Part shown: positions 51,322-59,368 of the stretch, piece after piece | Numbering within the stretch: the first letter of the stretch is position 1 | Layout: the number at the start of each line of letters is the position of its first letter | Assembly (NCBI GenBank): GCA_013322215.1 | Contig: JAAMEZ010000056.1 | Location: forward strand, 310,001-374,000 | DNA: 64,000 bases | From: Martinezella rhizogenes | GTDB taxonomy: Bacteria; Pseudomonadota; Alphaproteobacteria; Rhizobiales; Rhizobiaceae | Reading direction: 5' to 3' | Position numbers and translations under genes: made by a program | The notes under the pieces: model-generated | What the model saw: the letters and a program-made list of their open reading frames with translations, nothing else | The model's database searches: none | Told to the model about the DNA's origin: nothing

Positions 51322-52020
51322 TCACATCACTCCAAACGTCGCGAAGGCTTCGACCGTGCTCATGCCGTTGCGGATTGCCTCCGCCACCTTGTTTTCGGTC
51401 CGCACCTTTTCCAGGGCAAGCGAGATCGCTTCCTTTTCGACGGCCTTCGGGATGACGAGAACGCCTTCGCGGTCGCCGTAAAGCAGATCACCGGGTTCGA
51501 TACGGACGCCTTCGATTTCGATCGGCGTGTTGTAGTCGATGACCTTGCCGCGAGGCCCCTGATCCTGAGCATAGATCCCGCGGGAAAAGGCCGGGAAGCC
51601 AAGCCGCTCGATTTCGCCGGCATCGCGCACATAACCGTCGAGGATGGCACCTGCGGCCTGCAGATGGGTGGCTCTCGTCGACATCAGGCCGCCCCACAGC
51701 GCGTAGCGAAGCGACGAACCCGTGGCGATATAGACGTCACCAGGCTTCAGCGAATCGAGCGCTTCGAACATGATGCCGAACGGCTTCTCAGCCAACGGGC
51801 CGAAGGAGCCCTTCCCGTCCGAGAAGACATCGGCCTCAAGCACCGGCATCGCACGGCCGGCGATTTTCATGTCGTCGCGCAGAGGCTTGATGCCAGCCGG
51901 CAGGAACTGCCGACGATGTCCGAGCGTATCAAGGATATCGCCAACGACAGCGGTAAAGAGCTCGGCTTTCAGCACGCGGAACAAATCGGCGTCGGTTGTG
52001 TGGGTTGCTGTGGTATTCAT
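51322..52020 (-). CDS. RraA-family protein, possible aldolase/decarboxylase
   Basis: 232 residues with the RraA signature: FTAVVGDILDTLGHRR at the start, a GGLMSTRATHLQAAGAILDGYVRDAGEI segment with the conserved Arg-Asp pair, and PGDLLYGDREGVLVIP. Its sequence differs from that of the RraA-like protein at 23988, so the two are separate acquisitions or diverged copies. It lies next to the UxaA-type dehydratase, echoing the dehydratase-RraA pairing at 22233-24713, and may process the keto acid product. Confidence 0.85.
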   Translation of the reverse strand: MNTTATHTTDADLFRVLKAELFTAVVGDILDTLGHRRQFLPAGIKPLRDDMKIAGRAMPVLEADVFSDGKGSFGPLAEKPFGIMFEALDSLKPGDVYIATGSSLRYALWGGLMSTRATHLQAAGAILDGYVRDAGEIERLGFPAFSRGIYAQDQGPRGKVIDYNTPIEIEGVRIEPGDLLYGDREGVLVIPKAVEKEAISLALEKVRTENKVAEAIRNGMSTVEAFATFGVM

Positions 52021-52044
52021 TGGGAGCCTCCGCTGGTGGCAATT

Positions 52045-52848
52045 CTAAAAGCCGATGACGGCTCCGCCGTCGACGATGATGGTCTGGCCGGTGATATAGC
52101 CGGCGGCCGGCGATGCGAGGAAAGCGCATGTCCAGCCGATCTCTTCGGCCGAGCCGAGACGGTTCATCTGGATTCGGCCCATGATTTTCGCGCGGCGGGC
52201 CGGATCGTTGGCCGTGGCCTTCTGAAACAGGTCCGTATCGATCCAGCCGGGCGCCACCGCATTGACACGGATTCCTCGGCCGGCAAACTCGGCCGAAAGC
52301 CCGCGCACAGCCCCCGTCAGCGCCGTCTTGGCCGTCGTATAGCCCATCACCAATGGCTGGCCGATGAAGGATGTCATGGATGCGGTGAAGAGCACGCAGC
52401 CGCTTCCTCTCGCGATCTGACCAGGCAGAAATTGCCGGGTCAGTTCCAGCGCGCCGCGAACATGGACGTCCATGACCTCGTCGAAGTCGGCAATATCGGA
52501 TTCCTCGAACGGCTTCTTCACCGTGTTCCCGGCATTGTTGACGACGATATCGACCTGGCCGTGCGCCTCCTCCACTCCGGCGGCGAAAGCCTTGATCGAA
52601 GCAAGATCACGAAGGTCGAGCTGTGCTGCCTTTGCCAGGGGGCCGATCGATGCCGCCGCTTCCTCGAGGAGATCCAACCTGCGGCCAGCCAGCACCACCT
52701 CTGCGCCGGAGGCTGCGAGACAACGCGCGATCGCAAGGCCCAGTCCACTACCGCCGCCGGTCACCAGCGCGCGCTGGCCGTCCAGTCGGAATGCGCCATG
52801 CCAATCGGGAAGCGCGGTTGGAGATTTCATGCGTGCTTGCGTATTCAT
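52045..52848 (-). CDS. SDR-family oxidoreductase (sugar-acid type)
   Basis: 267 residues with an intact SDR catalytic set: TGGGSGLGLA cofactor loop, NNAG, a Ser in FTASMTSF, and YTTAKTAL as YxxxK. RGIRVNAVAPGWIDTDL and GYITGQTIIVDGG are typical of gluconate 5-dehydrogenase-like reductases. The ATG at 52848 overlaps the zinc dehydrogenase stop (ATGA). It could reduce the keto acid made by that dehydrogenase. Confidence 0.9.
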   Translation of the reverse strand: MNTQARMKSPTALPDWHGAFRLDGQRALVTGGGSGLGLAIARCLAASGAEVVLAGRRLDLLEEAAASIGPLAKAAQLDLRDLASIKAFAAGVEEAHGQVDIVVNNAGNTVKKPFEESDIADFDEVMDVHVRGALELTRQFLPGQIARGSGCVLFTASMTSFIGQPLVMGYTTAKTALTGAVRGLSAEFAGRGIRVNAVAPGWIDTDLFQKATANDPARRAKIMGRIQMNRLGSAEEIGWTCAFLASPAAGYITGQTIIVDGGAVIGF

Positions 52849-53858
52849 CTTTCGACAATCACCTTCAAAACGTCGCGGTTCTTGTCCCAAAAGGGCAATG
52901 CGCCTTCAGCCTCGGCGAAGGGTATGACCTTGGAAATAAGCGAGGCGGCACGATCGCCGATCGTCTCAAGATAAGCGATCACCGCATCGAAATCGGATTT
53001 GGTCGCGTTGCGAGAGCCCATGATGTCCAGCTCCTTGAGATTGAACATTTGCGTCTGATAGGTAACGGGAGCCTTGGCATAGCCGACATAGACGACGCGC
53101 CCGCAAAAACCGGCAAGATCGATCGCCTGGCGAAAAGTTTCCGGAAGACCGACCGCCTCGAAGGCCACATCGACGCCCTGATCGCTCGTCAGCTCCACGA
53201 TGCGCGCTCCGACATCCTCCGCACCGGCATTGATTGTATGGCGAGCTCCAAACTGTTTTGCCAGCGCGGTCTTTTCCGGGCTGAGATCGACGGCGATCAC
53301 TTCGGCTCCGCGAGCAACGGCTCCGATCACCACGCCCATGCCGATCATGCCGCAGCCCAGCACGACGATGCGATCGCTCGACGACACGCGGCCGCGCGCC
53401 ACTGCATGGAAGCCTACCGACAGCGGCTCGACCAAAGCAAGAAAGCGCGGATCGAGCGTGTCATTCAGGATGAGCTTCTCCGCGGGAAGAACGATCTCTT
53501 CGGCAAGCCCGCCATCCTGCTGGACACCAAGCGTCCGATTGTATCGGCAGGCATTCACGCGCCCCTTCCGGCAGGAGGAGCAGGAGCCACAATTGGTATA
53601 GGGAAGAACGATGACGCGCCGCCCCGGTTGATAGGCGGACGATACACTCGCCCCTGTCTCGATGATTTCACCGCCGATTTCGTGGCCGGGAATGCGCGGC
53701 AATTCCACGAGCGGGTTGAGACCTCGAAACGTGTTGAGATCACTCCCGCAGATGCCGACATGACGGACGGTAATGCGGACATCGCCTTCCCCGAGCTGCG
53801 GGCGAGCGACATCGGTGAAACGGCTGACGCCTTCACTTTCGATCAACAGGGCTTTCAC
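52845..53858 (-). CDS. Zinc-dependent alcohol dehydrogenase (L-galactonate/idonate 5-dehydrogenase-like)
   Basis: 337-residue MDR protein. Catalytic zinc ligands are in VGICGSDLN (Cys) and PGHEIGGE (His, Glu); the structural zinc loop has four cysteines in NCGSCSSCRKGRVNAC; the cofactor fold shows GCGMIGMGVV. The group includes L-galactonate and L-idonate 5-dehydrogenases and threonine dehydrogenase. It leads directly into the SDR gene with a four-base overlap. With that SDR, an oxidation-reduction inversion of a hexonate is plausible. Confidence 0.88.
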   Translation of the reverse strand: MKALLIESEGVSRFTDVARPQLGEGDVRITVRHVGICGSDLNTFRGLNPLVELPRIPGHEIGGEIIETGASVSSAYQPGRRVIVLPYTNCGSCSSCRKGRVNACRYNRTLGVQQDGGLAEEIVLPAEKLILNDTLDPRFLALVEPLSVGFHAVARGRVSSSDRIVVLGCGMIGMGVVIGAVARGAEVIAVDLSPEKTALAKQFGARHTINAGAEDVGARIVELTSDQGVDVAFEAVGLPETFRQAIDLAGFCGRVVYVGYAKAPVTYQTQMFNLKELDIMGSRNATKSDFDAVIAYLETIGDRAASLISKVIPFAEAEGALPFWDKNRDVLKVIVER

Positions 53859-53924
53859 GTGACGATACCTTTTCCGGATTGGGGGAGCGAACCGGACGCC
53901 GATGCCCGGTTCGCTGGAAGCAGA

Positions 53925-54716
53925 TCAGTTCAGGGTGGCGATGTCGGCCGGCAGGTCGACGCCGTTATATTTCTTGTAGATCTCGTTGAGTTTGCCGTTT
54001 GCGAGATTCTCGTCGACGAACTTGTCGAGCCGCTGTTTCAAGGTCGTCTCGCCCTTGCGGATGCCAATGGCATAAGGGAATACCTTGAGCACCATCTTCA
54101 CCTCGAACTTCGACGCGGGGTTGCGCTCGTTGGCTGCCTTCATGATTTGCGGCGACGTCGCCATGACATCGACCTGACCGCTGACAAGCGCCGTGACCAG
54201 GGTCGCGTCGTCATCGTAGCGTACGATTTCCGAGCCATCATTGACCTTGGTGACTTCCTTGTCGTTGACGCTGCCGCGCGTGGTGCCGATGCGCTTGCCC
54301 TTCAGGTCGGCCATGGTCTTAACGCTCTGGCCGGAAGGCGCCGCGATGACCGATTGGATCACACCATAGGGCTTGGAATAGTCGATGACCCTCTTGCGCT
54401 CGTCCGTCACGCTGAGCGACGCGATCACCATGTCCGCCTTGCCCGTCTGCAGATAGGGGATGCGGTTCGGGCTGGTGACCTGGACGACGTCCAGCGGCTG
54501 ACCGAGCTGCTCGGCAAGAAGCTTGGCAACCTCCACGTCGGAGCCATAGGGCTGCATGTTCGCATCGATCATGCCGAATGGTGGCGAGCCGAGATCAAGG
54601 GCGATGAGCACCTTTTTCCGAGCCTGGATATCGGCCAGGGCATCTGCCTGCGCATGGCTGGCGAAAGTACCCAGGATCGCAACTGCAGTGGCTACTAGAA
54701 TATGACGACGCTTCAT
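53925..54716 (-). CDS. Polar-amino-acid-type ABC importer, substrate-binding protein
   Basis: 263-residue family 3 periplasmic binding protein. A Sec signal peptide ends near SHAQA; the mature part has KKVLIALDLGSPPFGMIDANMQPYGSDVEVAKLLAEQLG, LQTGKADMVIASLSVTDERK and the usual DLKGKRIGTTRGS hinge. It would bind an amino acid or similar anion; beside sugar-acid enzymes, an acidic sugar is possible. It lies about 65 bases before the dehydrogenase gene on the same strand. Confidence 0.92.
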   Translation of the reverse strand: MKRRHILVATAVAILGTFASHAQADALADIQARKKVLIALDLGSPPFGMIDANMQPYGSDVEVAKLLAEQLGQPLDVVQVTSPNRIPYLQTGKADMVIASLSVTDERKRVIDYSKPYGVIQSVIAAPSGQSVKTMADLKGKRIGTTRGSVNDKEVTKVNDGSEIVRYDDDATLVTALVSGQVDVMATSPQIMKAANERNPASKFEVKMVLKVFPYAIGIRKGETTLKQRLDKFVDENLANGKLNEIYKKYNGVDLPADIATLN

Positions 54717-54763
54717 GGTTCTCCTCCGGTTTATTTTTGATTGCGTTTAGCGGCTCGTTGTTC

Positions 54764-55492
54764 TCAAAGCCCGTTGCCGACGAAACTGCGCAGTTCCTCG
54801 GTCTGAGGGGCATCGAGCAAGGCCGCCGGGCCATGCTCCCAAACCCTGCCGAGATGCATGTAAAGGACATTGCTTGCCACCTTCCGGGCAAACGCCATTT
54901 CATGGGTGACGAGGATCATCGTCATGCCGCCGCGCGCAAGATTTTCGATGACCTTCAGCACTTCGCCGGTCAGTTGCGGATCAAGCGCAGACGTCACCTC
55001 ATCGAACAGCATGACCTGCGGCTGCATGGCCAACGACCGGGCGATTGCAGCTCGCTGCTGCTGGCCGCCAGACAGCTGTTCGGGGTAGAAAGAGGCTTTC
55101 TCCGCAAGCCCTACCCGGCCGAGACAATCGAGCGATATATCCCGGGCTTCGGCCTTGCTCAGCTTCTTGACGCAGGTCAGCGCCAGTGAAGCATTTTCCA
55201 AGACGGTCAGATGCGGGAAAAGGTTGTAGCTCTGGAAGACAATGCCAACGTCGCGACGAAGCGCGCGTTTGTCGAGGTCCGACGAGTGGATCTTGTGCCC
55301 GCAAACGTCGATCTCACCGCCCTGAATGGTCTCCAGCGCATCGATGCATCGCAAAGCCGTCGACTTGCCCGAACCGGACTGGCCTATGATGGCAACCACT
55401 TCGCCGGGTTCGACCGAAAAGGAGACACCGTTCAGGACCTGCAGCGCGCCAAAACTCTTGCGGACATCGGATAATCTAACGATTGGAGACAT
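54764..55492 (-). CDS. Polar-amino-acid-type ABC importer, GlnQ-like ATPase
   Basis: 242 residues with Walker A GQSGSGKST, Q-loop FQSYNLFPHLTV, signature LSGGQQQRAAIARS, Walker B VMLFDEVTSALD and switch VTHEMAFAR. It overlaps the preceding permease by 17 bases. It powers both GlnP-type permeases encoded upstream. Confidence 0.94.
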   Translation of the reverse strand: MSPIVRLSDVRKSFGALQVLNGVSFSVEPGEVVAIIGQSGSGKSTALRCIDALETIQGGEIDVCGHKIHSSDLDKRALRRDVGIVFQSYNLFPHLTVLENASLALTCVKKLSKAEARDISLDCLGRVGLAEKASFYPEQLSGGQQQRAAIARSLAMQPQVMLFDEVTSALDPQLTGEVLKVIENLARGGMTMILVTHEMAFARKVASNVLYMHLGRVWEHGPAALLDAPQTEELRSFVGNGL

Positions 55493-56129
55493 TCAGTTTC
55501 CTTTCCAGCTTCCGGCTGGCGAGCGTGAGCGGGAAGCAGATGGCGAAATAGATTGCAGCGACCACCATGAAGATGCTGAAGGGCTGGAAGGTGGAATTGT
55601 TGATCAGCTTGCCGGCCTGCGCGAGCTCGACGAAACCGATCGCCGATGCGAGCGATGTGTTCTTTATCACCTGAACGAGGAAGCCGACCGTGGGTGGCGT
55701 CGCGATGCGCAGTGACTGGGGAAGAATGACCCGTGTCATGCGCTGCCAGCGCGAGAGACCAAGACATTCCGCGGCCTCCCATTGTGTCTTGGCAATCGAC
55801 CGGATCGAGCCGCGCCAGATCTCGGCAAGAAAAGCCGAAGTGTAGAGCGTGATGGCGACACCCGCCGCAAGCAAGGCTGGAAGATTGTTGAATCCGGCAA
55901 TACTGAGGCCGAAATAGACGATGAAGAGCAATACCAGCAGAGGCGTTCCCTGGATCAGTTGCACGTAGATCGTCGCAGTCCAGCGAATGATGCGGCTCGG
56001 CGAAATCCGTGCCAGAGCCACAACGAAGCCGACCAAACCGCCGCCGATGAAACCAAGCGCCGACAATACGAGCGTCCAGACGGCCGCCTCGAGCAGGAAG
56101 ATGAACTGTGTCAGGCCGAAAGTGGGCAT
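55476..56129 (-). CDS. Polar-amino-acid-type ABC importer, permease 1
   Basis: 217-residue HisMQ-type permease. Four to five hydrophobic helices and an EAA loop (IAKTQWEAAECLGLSRWQRMTRVILPQSLRI) are visible, with TPLLVLLFIVYFGL as the family hallmark. AGGAGG lies about 6 bases before the ATG at 56129. It is one of a pair with the permease just upstream. Confidence 0.92.
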   Translation of the reverse strand: MPTFGLTQFIFLLEAAVWTLVLSALGFIGGGLVGFVVALARISPSRIIRWTATIYVQLIQGTPLLVLLFIVYFGLSIAGFNNLPALLAAGVAITLYTSAFLAEIWRGSIRSIAKTQWEAAECLGLSRWQRMTRVILPQSLRIATPPTVGFLVQVIKNTSLASAIGFVELAQAGKLINNSTFQPFSIFMVVAAIYFAICFPLTLASRKLERKLNVSNR

Positions 56130-56139
56130 GGCGTCCTCC

Positions 56140-56823
56140 TCACAAGGCAGTGCCAAGCTTGCGCTGGCGCTTGAAAACCACGAATCCTACTCCAAGAAGC
56201 GCCCCTCGCATGAGAAAGGACAGCGCCAGATAGAGGGCACCGACGACAATGTAGGTCTCGAAGGACAGGAAGGTGTCGGACTGAATGCGGTTGGCGACCG
56301 CCGTCAACTCCTCTGCTGAAATCTGCGACGTGATGGACGATGCGAGCATGAGCAACACGAACTGGCTGACGAGCGCTGGATAGACGCGTTCAACCGCCGG
56401 CTGGAGAATGACATGCCAGTAGGTTTGCGCAGGCGAGAGCCCGAGACATTCGGCCGCCTCGATCTGCGCCTTCGGAACGGCCTCGATGCCGGCACGCATG
56501 ATCTCGCAGACATAGGCGCCGATGTTGACGACGAGCGCGACGATCGCGGCGACATTGGCCGGGATGCGCAAGCCAAGCGTGGCGATGCCGAAATAGATGA
56601 TGAACAGCTGCACCAGCAGCGGCGTGTTGCGAATGACGTCGACATAGGTGCCGACGACCGCTTTCAGGGTCGCCGAGCCACCGGTCCGCGCGATCGCGCA
56701 GAGCGTGCCCAGCACGAAACCTGCAATGGTCGCCGCCACCGAAAGCTGGATCGTCAGCCAGACGCCTCTAGCAAACTGATCCCAATAGGGAAGCAGGCCC
56801 TCGAAATCAAAAGTGTAGCTCAT
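56140..56823 (-). CDS. Polar-amino-acid-type ABC importer, permease 2
   Basis: 227-residue HisMQ-type permease. The hallmark RNTPLLVQLFIIYFGIATLG and the EAA loop VPKAQIEAAECLGLSPAQTYWHVILQPAVERV are present. It is the first gene of the minus-strand operon that ends with the UxaA-type dehydratase, and its start faces the divergent GntR gene across about 155 bases. Confidence 0.92.
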   Translation of the reverse strand: MSYTFDFEGLLPYWDQFARGVWLTIQLSVAATIAGFVLGTLCAIARTGGSATLKAVVGTYVDVIRNTPLLVQLFIIYFGIATLGLRIPANVAAIVALVVNIGAYVCEIMRAGIEAVPKAQIEAAECLGLSPAQTYWHVILQPAVERVYPALVSQFVLLMLASSITSQISAEELTAVANRIQSDTFLSFETYIVVGALYLALSFLMRGALLGVGFVVFKRQRKLGTAL

Positions 56824-56930
56824 GCGACGCCATCTTCCTGGCAGCGCCAATGAGCAACGAGATGTGCTGGTCTCATTCCCGAGCTATCCTCCCTAGCTTG
56901 GGGCGGAATCTACACGGTTGAGGCAATCGA

Positions 56931-56955
56931 TTTAAAGTGGTATTTTATGTTTAAA
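56931..56955. promoter_or_regulatory. Possible operator before the importer/dehydratase operon
   Basis: Two TTTAAA palindromes (56931-56936 and 56950-56955) lie 19 bases apart in the divergent promoter region, in an AT-rich stretch. They partly overlap a GCAATCGATT sequence (56923-56932) that matches 10 bases of the LacI operator core at 48620-48662. Function is unproven. Confidence 0.3.
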
Positions 56956-56977
56956 AAACCAACGAGACCAGGTCGCA

Positions 56978-57862
56978 ATGCGTTCCGAAAACCTCTTCAA
57001 GCGCCAGTTCAACGAATTCCTGCGGCACGTGCAGTCGGTCGGCCATGGACACGCTCTCGGCTCGGAACGCGAGATCGGTCGAATCCTTGGCACCAGCAGG
57101 ACGACGGTTCGCAAGTGCCTCACGGCCGCGACGGAGAGCGGGCTTCTTTCCACGGATAGGATCGTCCTGCGCCCGGCCGAACCATCCGAGCTCTACACTG
57201 AAGCCGAGACCATTCCACCGACATTGATAGTCGAACGCGCCTTCCTGACATGGATACTCCAATCCGACAGCGGGCCGGGTCAGGCGATCAATGCGCTTCA
57301 GCTCGCGCGGCAATTCGGCGTGTCGACGACGACGATCCGCGAGTTTCTGCAGAGCTTCCGGCATTTTGGCCTGATGGAGCGCGAAGCCGGCGGCAAATGG
57401 GTCTTCCGCGGCATGACGCTGGAATTCGCCAACGAGCTTTCCGATATCCGCGAAATTTTCGAAATGCGATCTGTCATGCGCTTTGCGGAACTCGATGACG
57501 GCGACCCGAGCTGGAACCAGCTGCGGAAGCTGCGGAGCGAGCATCTTGAGCTGCTGCAGACGATCGAGACCGACTATCACCGGTTTTCACTTCTGGACGA
57601 GCAGCTGCATCGCTTGATCAACAGCGCTTCCAGCAATCGCTTCGTCACCGAATTCTACCACGTCATCTCGCTGATTTTCTTCTACCACTATCAATGGAAC
57701 AAGAAAGACGAGCGCATTCGCAACGAAGCGGCTGTCTATCAGCATCTGGCTTATATCGATGCGATCCTCTCAAGGGACCAAAGGAAAATTAGCCAGACCT
57801 GCACGGCACATTTGAGCGAAGCGCGCCGGACATTGCTTGCCAGCATCACCCGGGGAACTTGA
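56978..57862 (+). CDS. GntR-type regulator with two winged-helix domains and an FCD domain
   Basis: 294 residues. Residues about 28-58 (SEREIGRILGTSRTTVRKCLT) form one winged helix and residues about 104-144 (NALQLARQFGVSTTTIREFLQ) a second; an FCD-type helical effector domain occupies about 150-290 (SDIREIFEMRSVMRFAELDD, YHRFSLLDEQLHRLI). Ordinary GntR proteins have a single winged helix and about 230 residues. It is divergent from the PAAT importer/UxaA operon and is the probable regulator. Confidence 0.82.
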   Translation: MRSENLFKRQFNEFLRHVQSVGHGHALGSEREIGRILGTSRTTVRKCLTAATESGLLSTDRIVLRPAEPSELYTEAETIPPTLIVERAFLTWILQSDSGPGQAINALQLARQFGVSTTTIREFLQSFRHFGLMEREAGGKWVFRGMTLEFANELSDIREIFEMRSVMRFAELDDGDPSWNQLRKLRSEHLELLQTIETDYHRFSLLDEQLHRLINSASSNRFVTEFYHVISLIFFYHYQWNKKDERIRNEAAVYQHLAYIDAILSRDQRKISQTCTAHLSEARRTLLASITRGT

Positions 57863-58043
57863 AAAAGTCCGCTCGAATAGCTGCCGGCTGACGATCTCCG
57901 GTAACCATCGGCAAGACGACCGAAACCCGGTCTGCGATATTCGATACCACGGCGAAAGCAATGGAAAGGAGCGGGCGTTGGATCCCGGATCTATGCCTTT
58001 GCAGCTCGGAGAAAAAACGCCAACCACCACATGCAGTGACCTG

Positions 58044-58571
58044 TTACTGAAGGGTCAAGCCTGATCCGATGTCAGTTCTTGCGCCGTAAGGATCGACAAT
58101 GGAGAGCGCCCGGCTGAGAGCTTCGGCAAACCCATTGAGTGAAATGACGTAGCTCATGTCACGACCTGTATCGGTCGCAGCCAGCATCACGCGGAGGCTG
58201 CGCCGCCGCCGCAGGCTGGCAACCATGGCTGCATCGAGCTTCAGCTCGACCGGGCAGCCGCGCGAAGAGGCGGCACCGAACGGCTGAGCCAGACCCAAAG
58301 CAGCTTCGTCACCCCGCGACGACCGACCACTCCGCAGATGCAGCCCCAGCGGCAAGGCCAGCACGCCCCTCAAGCTCCCACCCTCGGGAGTGAGCTCGAT
58401 CGAAAGTACTGGCGTGTTCGTCTGCAGATCATACAGCGTGTAGGAAATCGCATAATGCGGCCGCGTATGATCGGCAGCTCCTTGATAGACGATGGTTAGT
58501 GTCCAGTCGCCGTAGCGCTCTTGCAATGTGCCTACACCGGCGGCGGCAACGGTAGTCCGGCTAGCCATCAC
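58044..58571 (-). CDS. IalB-like (invasion-associated locus B family) protein, no signal peptide
   Basis: 175 residues. The order of features resembles the IalB family: YGDWTLTIVYQG near the start, LSIELTPEGGSLRGVLALPLGLHL in the middle, GCPVELKLDAAMVASLRR, and SLNGFAEALSRAL at the end. Most IalB proteins are exported; this one has no obvious signal peptide, and the first of the two cysteines usually seen is missing, so the assignment is tentative. It stands alone with about 180 bases on one side and about 800 on the other. Confidence 0.55.
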   Translation of the reverse strand: MMASRTTVAAAGVGTLQERYGDWTLTIVYQGAADHTRPHYAISYTLYDLQTNTPVLSIELTPEGGSLRGVLALPLGLHLRSGRSSRGDEAALGLAQPFGAASSRGCPVELKLDAAMVASLRRRRSLRVMLAATDTGRDMSYVISLNGFAEALSRALSIVDPYGARTDIGSGLTLQ

Positions 58572-59368
58572 AATCCTCCACTCGGTCGATTTGCCAATAT
58601 GAGCAAGCGCCCATCGGCACGCCTTATAAGCTCGAATAACGCCATCCCATTCATATTTGCTCCCCGCAACATTATGCGCCCCATCTCGCTCTCCCCGCCT
58701 TCAAGAATCCGAATTATTCCGAACCAATAACGTTAATTTCACGCCGGCGCACCATCGAATCGATGTAGTTTAAAGAATTATTCTTTCATCATATTCAATT
58801 AATATGACTTCTTTCGACGGAAACAAAGCTGCATTTTCAGGCTATACATAAAATTTATGACCACTAAACATACGTGTTATTTTTCATTAGCAATAGTTAC
58901 TTCAACTTCACCTATATTGAAAACGGCAATTATAGACCAATAAGTGTGCATAATATTGCAAAAAGTCGCACACGAATGGAGCGGGCAGCGCACAAATCCG
59001 GACGATCAGATAGGCAGACGATGCAATTTCGCACCGGAAACCGCATAGGGCGCGTCTCGCCAGCGGTCATTTGAATGACGGCTCCCAGAAAGGCAGCATC
59101 GACAATGCTCTCTCGCCGCCCTCGTGACGGCAAGATCAGCGACAACGGTTTTTCCGGCGAAATGCTGCCCGCCAATCCTCCCGACGGCAACATCGGTAGT
59201 CCCAGCTCAAATCCATTCTGGCAGATAGTATGGACCCGATGGCGAGCAGGTTGACGGCGTGATGCTTCTCAAGGGTAAGACGCCGACAGCAATGGGGTCA
59301 GCACCGGCCATTTTCACCGTCGACAAGAGGATGTAAAGAATGCGCCCAACCGCCTTACGACCAGGCCT
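58572..59368. other. Gene-free stretch of about 800 bases with an AT-rich island
   Basis: No convincing gene on either strand. From about 58730 to 58970 the sequence is strikingly AT-rich compared with its surroundings. AATAACGTTAAT at 58726-58737 matches 11 of 12 bases of the LacI-type site before the TolB-like gene, which may be chance in AT-rich DNA. From about 58970 the composition returns to normal, and short open frames there could be gene remnants that are not recognisable. Confidence 0.5.

Noticed and set aside
51208..52974. Long plus-strand open frame of nearly 590 codons
   Set aside because: Antisense to the small UxaA subunit, the RraA-like gene and the SDR gene; composition mirrors the real genes.
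52623..54698. Long plus-strand open frame of nearly 700 codons
   Set aside because: Antisense to the SDR, zinc dehydrogenase and binding-protein genes; no motif and no ribosome-binding site.
58930..59193. Short minus-strand open frame of 87 codons in the gap before the second peptide importer
   Set aside because: No ribosome-binding site or recognisable motif; a gene remnant cannot be excluded but is not supported.
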